DNA from: Acidobacteriota bacterium
GTDB lineage: Bacteria; Acidobacteriota; Thermoanaerobaculia; Gp7-AA8
NCBI GenBank assembly: GCA_019244185.1
Contig: JAFATB010000010.1
Location: 57,773 to 121,772 of the forward strand
DNA length: 64,000 bases
Reading direction: 5' to 3'
Shown here in pieces: positions 16,873 to 24,328 of this stretch; the stretch's first letter is position 1; every line of letters begins with the position of its first letter. A program made the position numbers and the translations under genes. The notes below the pieces were generated by a model. It searched no databases. It saw only the letters and a program-made list of their open reading frames with translations, and was not told the origin of the DNA.

Positions 16873-18486
16873 TTATCTGCTGCGCGCGGCGTAGATGGCT
16901 TTCAATTCATCGATGCGCCCCTGCACCGAGTCGAGCGCGTCCGTGACCCAGCGCGCATCGTGGATGTCGATGCCGGCGCGCCGCAGCAGGACGTCCGGCG
17001 CGTCGACGGCGCCGCTCGCGAAGAGCGTGCGGTACGCGGGGAGGAACGCGTTCGGATCGCGCACGTACCGCGCGTACAAGGCGAGCGAGAGCAACCCCGC
17101 CAGCGTGTAGTTGACGTCGTAGAACGGGTCGTCCCACATCAGCCGCACGTTCGTCCACTTCAGCTCGCGCGGCAGATAGCGCGCGCCGACGCGTTGCGCG
17201 AGCGCGTCGATCGCATCGGCATCGCGAATCGTTCCCGCCGCGACGCCGTCGTACAGCTCCTGCTCGAGCGCCGCCTCGGCCGCGGTGACGAACACGATGC
17301 CCATGCCTTTCGACTCGAGGAACTGCTCGAGGAAGAACGCCTTTCGCGCGGGATCCTGCTCGCGGTCCGCAAGCCACGCGGGCAGGAGCAGTTCGTTGAA
17401 CATGGCGAACGTTTCGGCGAGGAACTTCGGCTGCCCGGCGATCGACACCGGCGCGACACCGCGACGTCCTTCGAGCTCCGACTGCAGCGCGTGCGTCGAC
17501 TCGTGCGCCACGACGCGCATGTCGTTGAACGTGCCGTTGAACGCGGGCATGAAGAAGACGCTCGGAAATCCGGGGAAGCCTTTCGAGAAACCGCCGCGCC
17601 GTCGATGCTCGCCCGGTCCGGCGTCGAAACGCCCGTTCGCCGGATCGAGCAGCGCGTTCAGCTCCGTCACGTATTCGGCGCCGTTCGGCGCCAGCGCCCG
17701 CGGCAGGATTGCGCGCACTTCGTCGAACGTGAACTTCGGCGCGACGGCAACATCCGCATGCGCCGCGCGCATCGCGGCGTACTGCTTGTAGCGCTCCGCC
17801 TCGCGCGCCAGCGCGTCGAGCAATCGCGTGACGTCCGCTTTCGCGAGTCCGCTCCGCGCGTAGACCTCGGACGCCGCGTCGTCGTAGCCGCGCAGTTTCG
17901 CGACGGCGTTCCGCGCACGCGCCAGCGCGACGAGCGAGAACGCGTAGAGCTCGCGCTTGTCCGCCGCGGACGCTGCGCTCGCGTCGAGACGATCTTTGAG
18001 ATCGGCTTGCCAGGTCGTGGTGAACGGCTCGAGCGTCGCCACGACGTCTTCCTGCGCCTGCGCGAGCCGGTGCTTCGCCTGTTCGCGCGCGACCGCGAAG
18101 AACCAGCGATACCGCGCCGGCACGCGCGACTCCGGCACCTTCGCCGCCTCGGCCGCGAAGAACGCGGTGTGCTGGTCGTACTCCGCGGAAAGCGTTTCCT
18201 CCGCTTCTTTCGCGCGCGCGTTCGTCGTGTCGACCGCGGCGCGCAGATAGAGATACGCGTCGAGCCGCTGCACCGCGCGCTCGAGCGCGTCGAAGCGTGC
18301 AGCCGCTTCCGCGGGATCATCCGCGACGTGCCCGCGCAAGGCGTCGAAGCGCGCGAGCGCGGCGCGGTAGTCGCTCCATTGCTGCTCTTCCGGCGGGAAC
18401 ACGCGACCGAAGTCGAGGTGCTGCGCGTGCAGTCCTGTCGCAAACAGCATCGCCGCGAACAGGAGAATCGCGAGCAGGCGGCTCAT
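16873..18486 (-). CDS. Secreted M3-like (oligoendopeptidase F-type) zinc metallopeptidase
   Basis: A 537-residue protein with a signal peptide (LLAILLFAAMLFATGLHA), so it acts outside the cytoplasm, unlike typical PepF. The zinc site is HESTHALQ, which keeps HExxH but replaces the usual glycine and the third-turn histidine of M3 enzymes (HExGHxxH). A downstream glutamate is in AETFAMFNELLL, matching the PepF E-S/T-x-x-x-F-N-E pattern, and a tyrosine-rich segment (YDVNYTLAGLLSLALYARY) sits near the end. The N-terminal two thirds are helical. It lies in a leftward run with the AraC and PAP2 genes. The peptidase role is likely; the substrate is unknown. Confidence 0.78.
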   Translation of the reverse strand: MSRLLAILLFAAMLFATGLHAQHLDFGRVFPPEEQQWSDYRAALARFDALRGHVADDPAEAAARFDALERAVQRLDAYLYLRAAVDTTNARAKEAEETLSAEYDQHTAFFAAEAAKVPESRVPARYRWFFAVAREQAKHRLAQAQEDVVATLEPFTTTWQADLKDRLDASAASAADKRELYAFSLVALARARNAVAKLRGYDDAASEVYARSGLAKADVTRLLDALAREAERYKQYAAMRAAHADVAVAPKFTFDEVRAILPRALAPNGAEYVTELNALLDPANGRFDAGPGEHRRRGGFSKGFPGFPSVFFMPAFNGTFNDMRVVAHESTHALQSELEGRRGVAPVSIAGQPKFLAETFAMFNELLLPAWLADREQDPARKAFFLEQFLESKGMGIVFVTAAEAALEQELYDGVAAGTIRDADAIDALAQRVGARYLPRELKWTNVRLMWDDPFYDVNYTLAGLLSLALYARYVRDPNAFLPAYRTLFASGAVDAPDVLLRRAGIDIHDARWVTDALDSVQGRIDELKAIYAARSR

Positions 18487-18512
18487 GCCGCAACGCTACG
18501 CCGCGCTCGCGT

Positions 18513-19211
18513 TCAGTTCTTGGAGAAAACACGCGCGCGGCGGTACGCGCGCGGCGTCATGCCGGTGCAGCGGCGGAATGCGTTCGAGAGATGGCTCTGG
18601 TCGTAGAAGCCGCACGCGAGCGCGACGTCGGCGAGCGACTCGCCGCGCAGGATCGCGCGACGCGCACGTTGCACGCGCGTGGCCAGGAGGAACTCGATCG
18701 GATTGCAGCCGTACGCCGCGCGGAACGCGCGCGTGAGCGTCGCCGGATGCAGTTCGACCGCGGCGGCGATGTCGCTGATGCGCAGCGGTTCGTCGAAGCG
18801 CGAGGCGAGCAACGCGCGCGCCTCGCGAACGCGCGCATCGTGTGCGGCGCCGTCGGGATGGAGCAGCTCGCCGAGGATCTGCAAGAGGACGCCGTGGGCG
18901 AGCGCTTGCGACACCGAGTCATTGCGGCGCAGCTCGCGCGCGAGGCGCGGCACGAGTGCGGTCGTGCCGAGACGCGTCGAGGGTGGAGGGGTGTCGACTT
19001 CGAGGGCGACGTAGCGCGTCGGCGCGAGGAAGCGGTCGGCGTGTGTTTCCTCGGCGGCGCGGAGGATCACCGTCGCGGCGTCGCAGTTGCGCGTGCGGCG
19101 GCCGCAGGTCTCGTCGAACGCGCCTTCGAGCACGACCACGAGGTGCGCGGAGGCGTGCGCGTGCGGCACGAGGCGTTCGCCCGCGCGCCAGGTGGACTCG
19201 AGGAAGGGCAT
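18513..19211 (-). CDS. AraC-family transcriptional regulator
   Basis: A 232-residue regulator. The N-terminal half is cupin-like (RLVPHAHASAHLVVVLEGAF), suggesting ligand sensing. The C-terminal 100 residues contain the two helix-turn-helix units of AraC proteins: LRISDIAAAVELHPATLTRA and LADVALACGFYDQSHLSNAF, closing with RRCTGMTPRAYRR. ATG 19211 shares a base with the stop of the upstream cyclic-nucleotide-domain gene (TGATG), so the two are probably translationally coupled. The target genes are unknown, but the adjacent peptidase and PAP2 genes are candidates. Confidence 0.88.
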   Translation of the reverse strand: MPFLESTWRAGERLVPHAHASAHLVVVLEGAFDETCGRRTRNCDAATVILRAAEETHADRFLAPTRYVALEVDTPPPSTRLGTTALVPRLARELRRNDSVSQALAHGVLLQILGELLHPDGAAHDARVREARALLASRFDEPLRISDIAAAVELHPATLTRAFRAAYGCNPIEFLLATRVQRARRAILRGESLADVALACGFYDQSHLSNAFRRCTGMTPRAYRRARVFSKN

Positions 19212-21034
19212 CAGAAGCCGCCGCTCATGTACTTCCACTGCACGATCTTCTCGTTGATCTCGCGCAGGCGCCGGCTGATCATCCGGCAGAGCAGGTTGAG
19301 GAACTGCAGCGACGCGTGCGGATCCATCGAGAGGATCTCGTTCAGCGTCGCGCGGTCGATCGAGAGCACCGTGGCGTCGACCTCGTGCGCCTTCGCGTCG
19401 GCGGAGCGCGGTTTGTCGTCGATGAGCGCCATCTCGCCGAAGAAGTCGCCGCGATCGAGCACCGTGAGCGCTTCCTCGCCGACGCCGGGGATGAACTTCG
19501 AGATGCGCACGCGGCCGTCGAGGACGATGTAGAGCTTGTCGCCCTTCTCCCCCTCGCGGAAGATCATCGAGCCTTCGCGGAAACGCTCTTCCGACGAGAA
19601 CGTGGCCAGCAGTTTCATTTCCGCCGCCGACAATCCGCGTTCCCGGAACAGATCGACCTTGTCTTCCGACTTCACGGTGACCTGCTCGACCTCGCGCGTG
19701 CCTTCGGCGCGTTTGCGGCCCGCGCCTTTCTTCGCGTCTTCCTGGAAGAAGAGCTTGAGCTGTTCGTTCGCGTCGCGGACTTTTTCCGTCAGCGAGCGCC
19801 AGAACGCCCAATGCAGGCCGACGGCGAGCTCCTTGTCCTCGTCCATCAGCTGATCGAGCGCGCTGAAGGAGAAGGTGTAGCAGGCGGACGATTCCGTCGC
19901 CAGCGCATCACTCGAGCGATGCGTGCGGTCGATGAAGTTCATCTCGCCGAAGATGTGATCGGGCGTCAGCGCGCCGAGGATCTGCGGGCCGAAGGGCGTC
20001 TCCTTGCGGATCTCGATGCGGCCGTCGCGGACGACGTAGAAGTCCATCGACTTGTCTTCTTCCTTGAAGACGTAGTCGCCGTTGGTGAAGCCTTCGACGC
20101 GCGCGAGCTTCGAGAGGCGGATGATCTGCTCGTCCTTCATGTGCTGAAAGACGCTGAGTTTGCGCAGTTCGTGAGACGTGGCGATGAGATCCTCGCGCTT
20201 TTCCGCGGCGCGCGTGATTTTGTTGAGGATCTCTTTGAGGTCTTTGCGGCTGTCGAGACGGAAGAGGTTTTCCTTGCGGAACTCGAGGCGCTCGGTGGAG
20301 AGCTGCAGCTGTTCGACGCGCTCCTTGATGCGCGCGTTGAGACCCTTGGTGTCGAGGTTCTCGATGCGCTTGAGCGTGTTGATCATGCGGCGCGTCGGCT
20401 CGGTGGACTCGCCTTTCTGATCGGTCGCGAGGAGGAACGCGTCGATGAAGTCGTCGAGCGAGCGGTCGAAGTTCTTGATCTCGAACTCGATGCGGCCGGA
20501 GATCTCGGCGAGGCCGCGGTCGAACGGATTGAGCTTGCGCGCGGCGGCGATCTCCTCGTGCGCGCATTCCCATTCGCCCTGCGAGTAGTAGAGGCGGCCG
20601 AGGATCTCGAAGGGACGGTAGTTGTTCGGCGTCTTCAGCTTCGCGATCTCGAGGAGCTCGATGGCTTTCGAGGTCTGGTCCTTGGCCATGTAGTACTGGG
20701 CGAGGCCGACGTACTGCGAGGAGTCGACTTCATCACGTCCGCGCTCGGCGGCGAGCTCGCTGCGCACGCTCGCGTAGCGCGCTTCTTCCGCCGCGCGCTT
20801 CTGGTCGCGCACGCGCGCGAGATTGATCCGCAACGAGACCGAGCCCGGCTTGAGCTTCTCGGCCATCTCGTACAGATGGATCGACTCGTCGTACATCCCC
20901 TGATCCGCGTAGCGCCGCGCGAGCACGAGCAGATCGTCCGCCTCGATCGGAACATTCGCCTCCGCGGCCAGCGTGCGGAACCGGGCGCGGGAGGCGGGGC
21001 CGGGGGAGGGAGCGTCGGGCATGGGAGGAGTCAT
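19211..21034 (-). CDS. TPR protein with two cyclic-nucleotide-binding domains
   Basis: A 607-residue soluble protein. Residues of about 25-215 are tetratricopeptide-like helices (DDLLVLARRYADQGMYDESI and later units). Two cNMP-binding beta-rolls follow: one around residues 300-400 (DFYVVRDGRIEIRKE, IFGEMNFIDRTHRSSDA) and one near 485-590 (DKLYIVLDGRVRISKF, FFGEMALIDDKPRSADA). Only the second has the canonical phosphate-binding pattern FGExALxxxxPRSA, so it probably binds the nucleotide. No DNA-binding or enzymatic domain is visible, so a scaffold or regulatory role is inferred. A TATAAT at 21038-21033 overlaps the annotated ATG, and the second in-frame ATG at 21022 may be the true start. Confidence 0.85.
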   Translation of the reverse strand: MTPPMPDAPSPGPASRARFRTLAAEANVPIEADDLLVLARRYADQGMYDESIHLYEMAEKLKPGSVSLRINLARVRDQKRAAEEARYASVRSELAAERGRDEVDSSQYVGLAQYYMAKDQTSKAIELLEIAKLKTPNNYRPFEILGRLYYSQGEWECAHEEIAAARKLNPFDRGLAEISGRIEFEIKNFDRSLDDFIDAFLLATDQKGESTEPTRRMINTLKRIENLDTKGLNARIKERVEQLQLSTERLEFRKENLFRLDSRKDLKEILNKITRAAEKREDLIATSHELRKLSVFQHMKDEQIIRLSKLARVEGFTNGDYVFKEEDKSMDFYVVRDGRIEIRKETPFGPQILGALTPDHIFGEMNFIDRTHRSSDALATESSACYTFSFSALDQLMDEDKELAVGLHWAFWRSLTEKVRDANEQLKLFFQEDAKKGAGRKRAEGTREVEQVTVKSEDKVDLFRERGLSAAEMKLLATFSSEERFREGSMIFREGEKGDKLYIVLDGRVRISKFIPGVGEEALTVLDRGDFFGEMALIDDKPRSADAKAHEVDATVLSIDRATLNEILSMDPHASLQFLNLLCRMISRRLREINEKIVQWKYMSGGF

Positions 21035-21038
21035 TATA
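21033..21038 (-). promoter_or_regulatory. TATAAT overlapping the annotated start of the cNMP/TPR gene
   Basis: A perfect -10 consensus on the minus strand overlaps the ATG at 21034 and lies 10 bp before the second in-frame ATG at 21022. The spacing matches other putative leaderless starts in the window and argues for initiation at 21022. Confidence 0.45.
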
Positions 21039-21039
21039 T

Positions 21040-21168
21040 GAAGCAGAATGAAGAACGCAGAACGCAGAATGAAGAATTGAGAATGACACCCGCCCGGTCA
21101 CGCCGTTCCGCCGTTGTCCTTTTCGTCATTCTTCATTCTGCGTTCTGCGTTCTTCATTCATCTGCTTC
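21040..21168. repeat. Heptad-unit inverted repeat (copy 1)
   Basis: The left arm (21040-21087) and right arm (21125-21168) are near-complementary, with small indels. Each arm is built of 7-bp units such as GAACGCA and GAATGAA. The intervening loop is about 37 bp. The right arm lies inside the lipocalin reading frame and encodes part of its signal peptide. Related copies are at 51983, 62257, 46323 and 52782. Confidence 0.85.
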
Positions 21169-22180
21169 CGATTTCCAGCCCGCCCTCCCCAACTACACCT
21201 TCGACTTCCCCACCGACCACGGCGCGCACCCTGCCTTTCGCACGGAATGGTGGTACTACACGGGGCATCTGCGGACGGGGAACGGGCATCGCTACGGCTT
21301 CGAGCTCACGTTTTTTCGGGTCGGGATTTCGCGTGCGCCGCGGGAGACGGGCTGGGATCTGCGCGATGTGATGCCGGCGCATTTTGCGATCACGGATGTC
21401 GACGGGCGCGCGTTTCGCGCGTACGAGAAGATGAACCGCGCGTCGGCGTTCACGGCGGATGCGGCGGTGGGAAAGCTCGACGTGTTCAATGAAGGCTGGC
21501 GCGCGATTACGAACCCGGATGGCTCGTGGCGGATCGTGGCGTCGGCGGGACGCGATGCGATCGATCTCACGCTGCGCTCGCGCAAGGCGCCGGCGATTCA
21601 CGGCGAGAACGGGATCAGCATCAAGGCGCCGGTCGCGGGCTACGCGTCGCACTACTACTCGATGACGCGGCTCGAGGTCGCGGGCGTCGTGAACGGCGCG
21701 CGCTGCACGGGGCAGGCGTGGATGGATCACGAGTTCGGCTCGTCGGCGCTGCGCGAGAACCAGCAGGGCTGGGACTGGTTTTCGATCCAGCTCGACAGCG
21801 ACGCGGAGCTGATGCTGTACATCATCCGCCGCAAGGACGGCACGCCGGACGTGACGTCGTCGGGATCGCTGATCACCAGCGACGGGCGCGTGATTCCGCT
21901 GCGGCGCGAACAGTTGCGCGTCACCGCGCTGCGGCACTGGACCTCGAAGCGCAGCGGCGCAACGTATCCGATGGGGTGGCGCGTCGAGCTGCCGACGCTC
22001 AACGTCGCGCTCGTGCTCACGCCGCTGCTCGAGTCGCAGGAACTGCTCACCAGCGGCTCGACGCACGTGACGTACTGGGAAGGCGCGGTCGACGTCGCGG
22101 GCTCGTTCGACGGCGTGGCCGTGAGCGGCGAGGGCTACGTCGAGCTGACCGGCTACGACAAGGCGTTCCGCGCTCCGTAG
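21083..22180 (+). CDS. Secreted AttH/CrtC-like lipocalin-fold protein
   Basis: A 365-residue exported protein of the AttH/hydroxyneurosporene-synthase-like (CrtC) lipocalin superfamily, recognisable by RTEWWYYTGHLRTGNGHRYG near residue 45, then FELTFFRVG, and AWMDHEFGSS with DWFSIQLD further on. CrtC hydrates carotenoids; the general family binds or modifies hydrophobic ligands, and no carotenoid genes are near, so only a lipid- or ligand-binding role is suggested. The signal peptide core (VVLFVILHSAFCVLHSS) is largely encoded by the right arm of a heptad inverted repeat. An alternative ATG at 21038 would add 15 repeat-encoded residues. The stop is 4 bp from the convergent kinase gene. Confidence 0.8.
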   Translation: MTPARSRRSAVVLFVILHSAFCVLHSSASDFQPALPNYTFDFPTDHGAHPAFRTEWWYYTGHLRTGNGHRYGFELTFFRVGISRAPRETGWDLRDVMPAHFAITDVDGRAFRAYEKMNRASAFTADAAVGKLDVFNEGWRAITNPDGSWRIVASAGRDAIDLTLRSRKAPAIHGENGISIKAPVAGYASHYYSMTRLEVAGVVNGARCTGQAWMDHEFGSSALRENQQGWDWFSIQLDSDAELMLYIIRRKDGTPDVTSSGSLITSDGRVIPLRREQLRVTALRHWTSKRSGATYPMGWRVELPTLNVALVLTPLLESQELLTSGSTHVTYWEGAVDVAGSFDGVAVSGEGYVELTGYDKAFRAP

Positions 22181-22184
22181 CGCG

Positions 22185-24290
22185 TTACGCGTGCGCGGTG
22201 ACGCGGCGGATCTCGCGCACGAGCTGTTCGCGCGCGGACTTTCCCTTCTGCACGAAGCTCGTCACTTTCGTATGCAGCATCTGCCGATCCTCGGCACTCA
22301 ATTCTTTCGACGTCAGCACGAGGATCGGGATGTTCGCCGTGAGCGGGTTGTCCTTGAGCGAGTCGGCGACTTCGAAGCCGCTCATGCCCGGCATCATGAG
22401 GTCGAGGATGATGACGTCGGGCGACTGCTCCTGTGCCGCGCGCAGGCCTTCTTCGCCGCTCAGCGCCTTCGCGACGGCGAAGCCGAGCGCGGAGAGCTCC
22501 TCGTCGAGCAGCGTATGCACGGACGCGTCGTCGTCGATGACGAGGAGGCGCGGCTTCGCGCCGTCGCCGCGCGTGGTGATCGCGCGCAGGCGTTCGAGCA
22601 GGCGCTCGCGATCGACCGGCTTCACGAAGTAGTCGTCGGCGCCGAGGGCGATGCCGAGGTCGCGGTTGTCGACCATCGAGATGATCACGACGGGAATCGC
22701 GCATGTCGCGGCGTCGCCTTTGAGACGCTTCAGCACTTCCCAGCCGTCGAGTCCGGGCAGCACGAGGTCGAGCGTGACGGCGGCGGGCTGCGACTCGCGC
22801 GCGATGCGCAGCGCCTCGTCGCCATGATGCGCGCGGATCGAGAGGAAGCCGGCCGAGCCGAGCGCGGACGCGATGAGCTCGTACGCGTTCGCGTCGTCTT
22901 CGACCACGAGCACGCGATCGGTCCGCGTGGGCGGCAGCACTTCCGGCGCGCGCGTGACGACCGCCGCGCGCGAGCGCACGGGAAGCGCGATCGAGAACGT
23001 GCTGCCCGCGCCGAGGCGGCTGTCGACGCTCGCGCGTCCGCCCTGCAGCTCGACGAACTTCTTCACGAGCGCGAGGCCGAGTCCCGTGCCGCCGAACTCG
23101 CGGCGGGCGGTGCCGTCGACCTGGCGGAATTCCTCGAAGATCAGCGCGTGGTGTTTCGGGTCGATGCCGATCCCTTCGTCGCGCACGGAGAGCGTGATCC
23201 AACCGTCGGCGAATGCCGCGCGGATCGTGATCGGCTCGTCGGGCGGCGCGAACTTCACGGCGTTCGACAGCAGGTTGAAGAGTACCTGCTTGAACTTCGC
23301 GAGATCGGTCTCGATCTGCGGCAGGTCGGACGGGATGTCGACGACGAAGCGCGGCGTCGCGCGCGCCATGCCGCGCATCACGTGGCAGACGCTCTCGACG
23401 ACCGGCGCGATGGAGAAGAACTCGGGGTAGATCTCCATCTTGCCCGCTTCGATCTTCGAGAGGTCGAGGATGTCGTTGATGATGCCGAGGAGGTGTTGTC
23501 CCGACGCGTGGATGTGGCGGAGGAAGCCGAGGTGCTTCGCGTCGATGCGGGTGTCGAGGCGTTCGACGAGGATCTCGGAGAAACCGATGATCGAGTTCAT
23601 CGGCGTGCGCAGCTCGTGCGACATGTTCGCGAGGAACTGGCTCTTGAGACGATCGGCTTCCTGGCTGCGGCGGTTCGCGTCCGCGAGCTCGTGCGTGAGG
23701 CGCGTCAGCTCCTCGACCTTGCGGCTTTCTTCGAGCTCGAGCTGGCGGATACGCAGCCGCTTCTCCTGCAGGTTCGCCACGCCGACGAGGAAAAAGTACG
23801 AAGCGCCGAAGAGGAAGAGCATGCGCGCGACGGCGAGCAGCAGCACGTCGTTGACGAACGTGGCTTGTCCCATCGCGAACAGCAGGCCGACGTACGCGCA
23901 GGCGTTCACGAGCGACACGGCGTACGCGGCTTTCTTTCCGACGGCGAACGCGGCCACCGACGACGCGGCCATGTACCAGATGAACCACGGGCTGATGATG
24001 CCGCCCGTCGCGTAGACGCCGACCGTGACGAAGAAGACGTCGATGGCGAGCCAGAGCGGATTCAGATGCCGGCGGTCGACGCCGCGGCGGAAGAGGATCG
24101 ACAGCAGGACCGAACTGGCGCACGCGAGTCCCCACACGAGGAACGCCACTTCGAGCCGCAGCGGAAAGACGCCGAGCGCGCGGCCGGCGAGACTCGTGAG
24201 CAGGCCGAGCGTGTAGACGAGGAGGTGATTTCGTTGGACCGCGAGGTCGAAACGAAGCACGCTCGAAACGGCGGCCGGGCGATCGGACAT
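22185..24290 (-). CDS. Hybrid histidine kinase with membrane sensor and two receiver domains
   Basis: A 701-residue protein. Residues 20-175 hold several membrane helices (an integral sensor rather than a periplasmic loop), followed by a coiled coil of about 40 residues. HisKA has its phospho-histidine near residue 225 (FLANMSHELRTP). HATPase_c has LFNLLSNAVKFAPP (N box), DEGIGID (G1) and GGTGLGLALVKKF (G2). Two receiver domains follow, with acceptor aspartates in VTLDLVLPGLDG and IILDLMMPGMSG. No output domain is fused, so phosphotransfer to a separate protein is expected. ATG 24290 was chosen; a TACAAT lies 15 bp upstream. The signal is unknown. Confidence 0.92.
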   Translation of the reverse strand: MSDRPAAVSSVLRFDLAVQRNHLLVYTLGLLTSLAGRALGVFPLRLEVAFLVWGLACASSVLLSILFRRGVDRRHLNPLWLAIDVFFVTVGVYATGGIISPWFIWYMAASSVAAFAVGKKAAYAVSLVNACAYVGLLFAMGQATFVNDVLLLAVARMLFLFGASYFFLVGVANLQEKRLRIRQLELEESRKVEELTRLTHELADANRRSQEADRLKSQFLANMSHELRTPMNSIIGFSEILVERLDTRIDAKHLGFLRHIHASGQHLLGIINDILDLSKIEAGKMEIYPEFFSIAPVVESVCHVMRGMARATPRFVVDIPSDLPQIETDLAKFKQVLFNLLSNAVKFAPPDEPITIRAAFADGWITLSVRDEGIGIDPKHHALIFEEFRQVDGTARREFGGTGLGLALVKKFVELQGGRASVDSRLGAGSTFSIALPVRSRAAVVTRAPEVLPPTRTDRVLVVEDDANAYELIASALGSAGFLSIRAHHGDEALRIARESQPAAVTLDLVLPGLDGWEVLKRLKGDAATCAIPVVIISMVDNRDLGIALGADDYFVKPVDRERLLERLRAITTRGDGAKPRLLVIDDDASVHTLLDEELSALGFAVAKALSGEEGLRAAQEQSPDVIILDLMMPGMSGFEVADSLKDNPLTANIPILVLTSKELSAEDRQMLHTKVTSFVQKGKSAREQLVREIRRVTAHA

Positions 24291-24305
24291 GAGACTGTGC
24301 GAGAA

Positions 24306-24311
24306 ATTGTA
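24306..24311 (-). promoter_or_regulatory. -10-like TACAAT before the hybrid kinase
   Basis: TACAAT on the minus strand ends 15 bp before ATG 24290, in the 38-bp gap after the ABC permease stop. No clear -35 box is visible. It suggests that the kinase can be transcribed independently of the transporter. Confidence 0.4.
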
Positions 24312-24328
24312 CGGGACGGCGCCGCGCG

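Noticed and set aside
18842-21082. Open frame upstream of and continuous with the lipocalin
   Set aside because: This part is antisense to the AraC and cNMP/TPR genes; only the portion after 21083 has family similarity.
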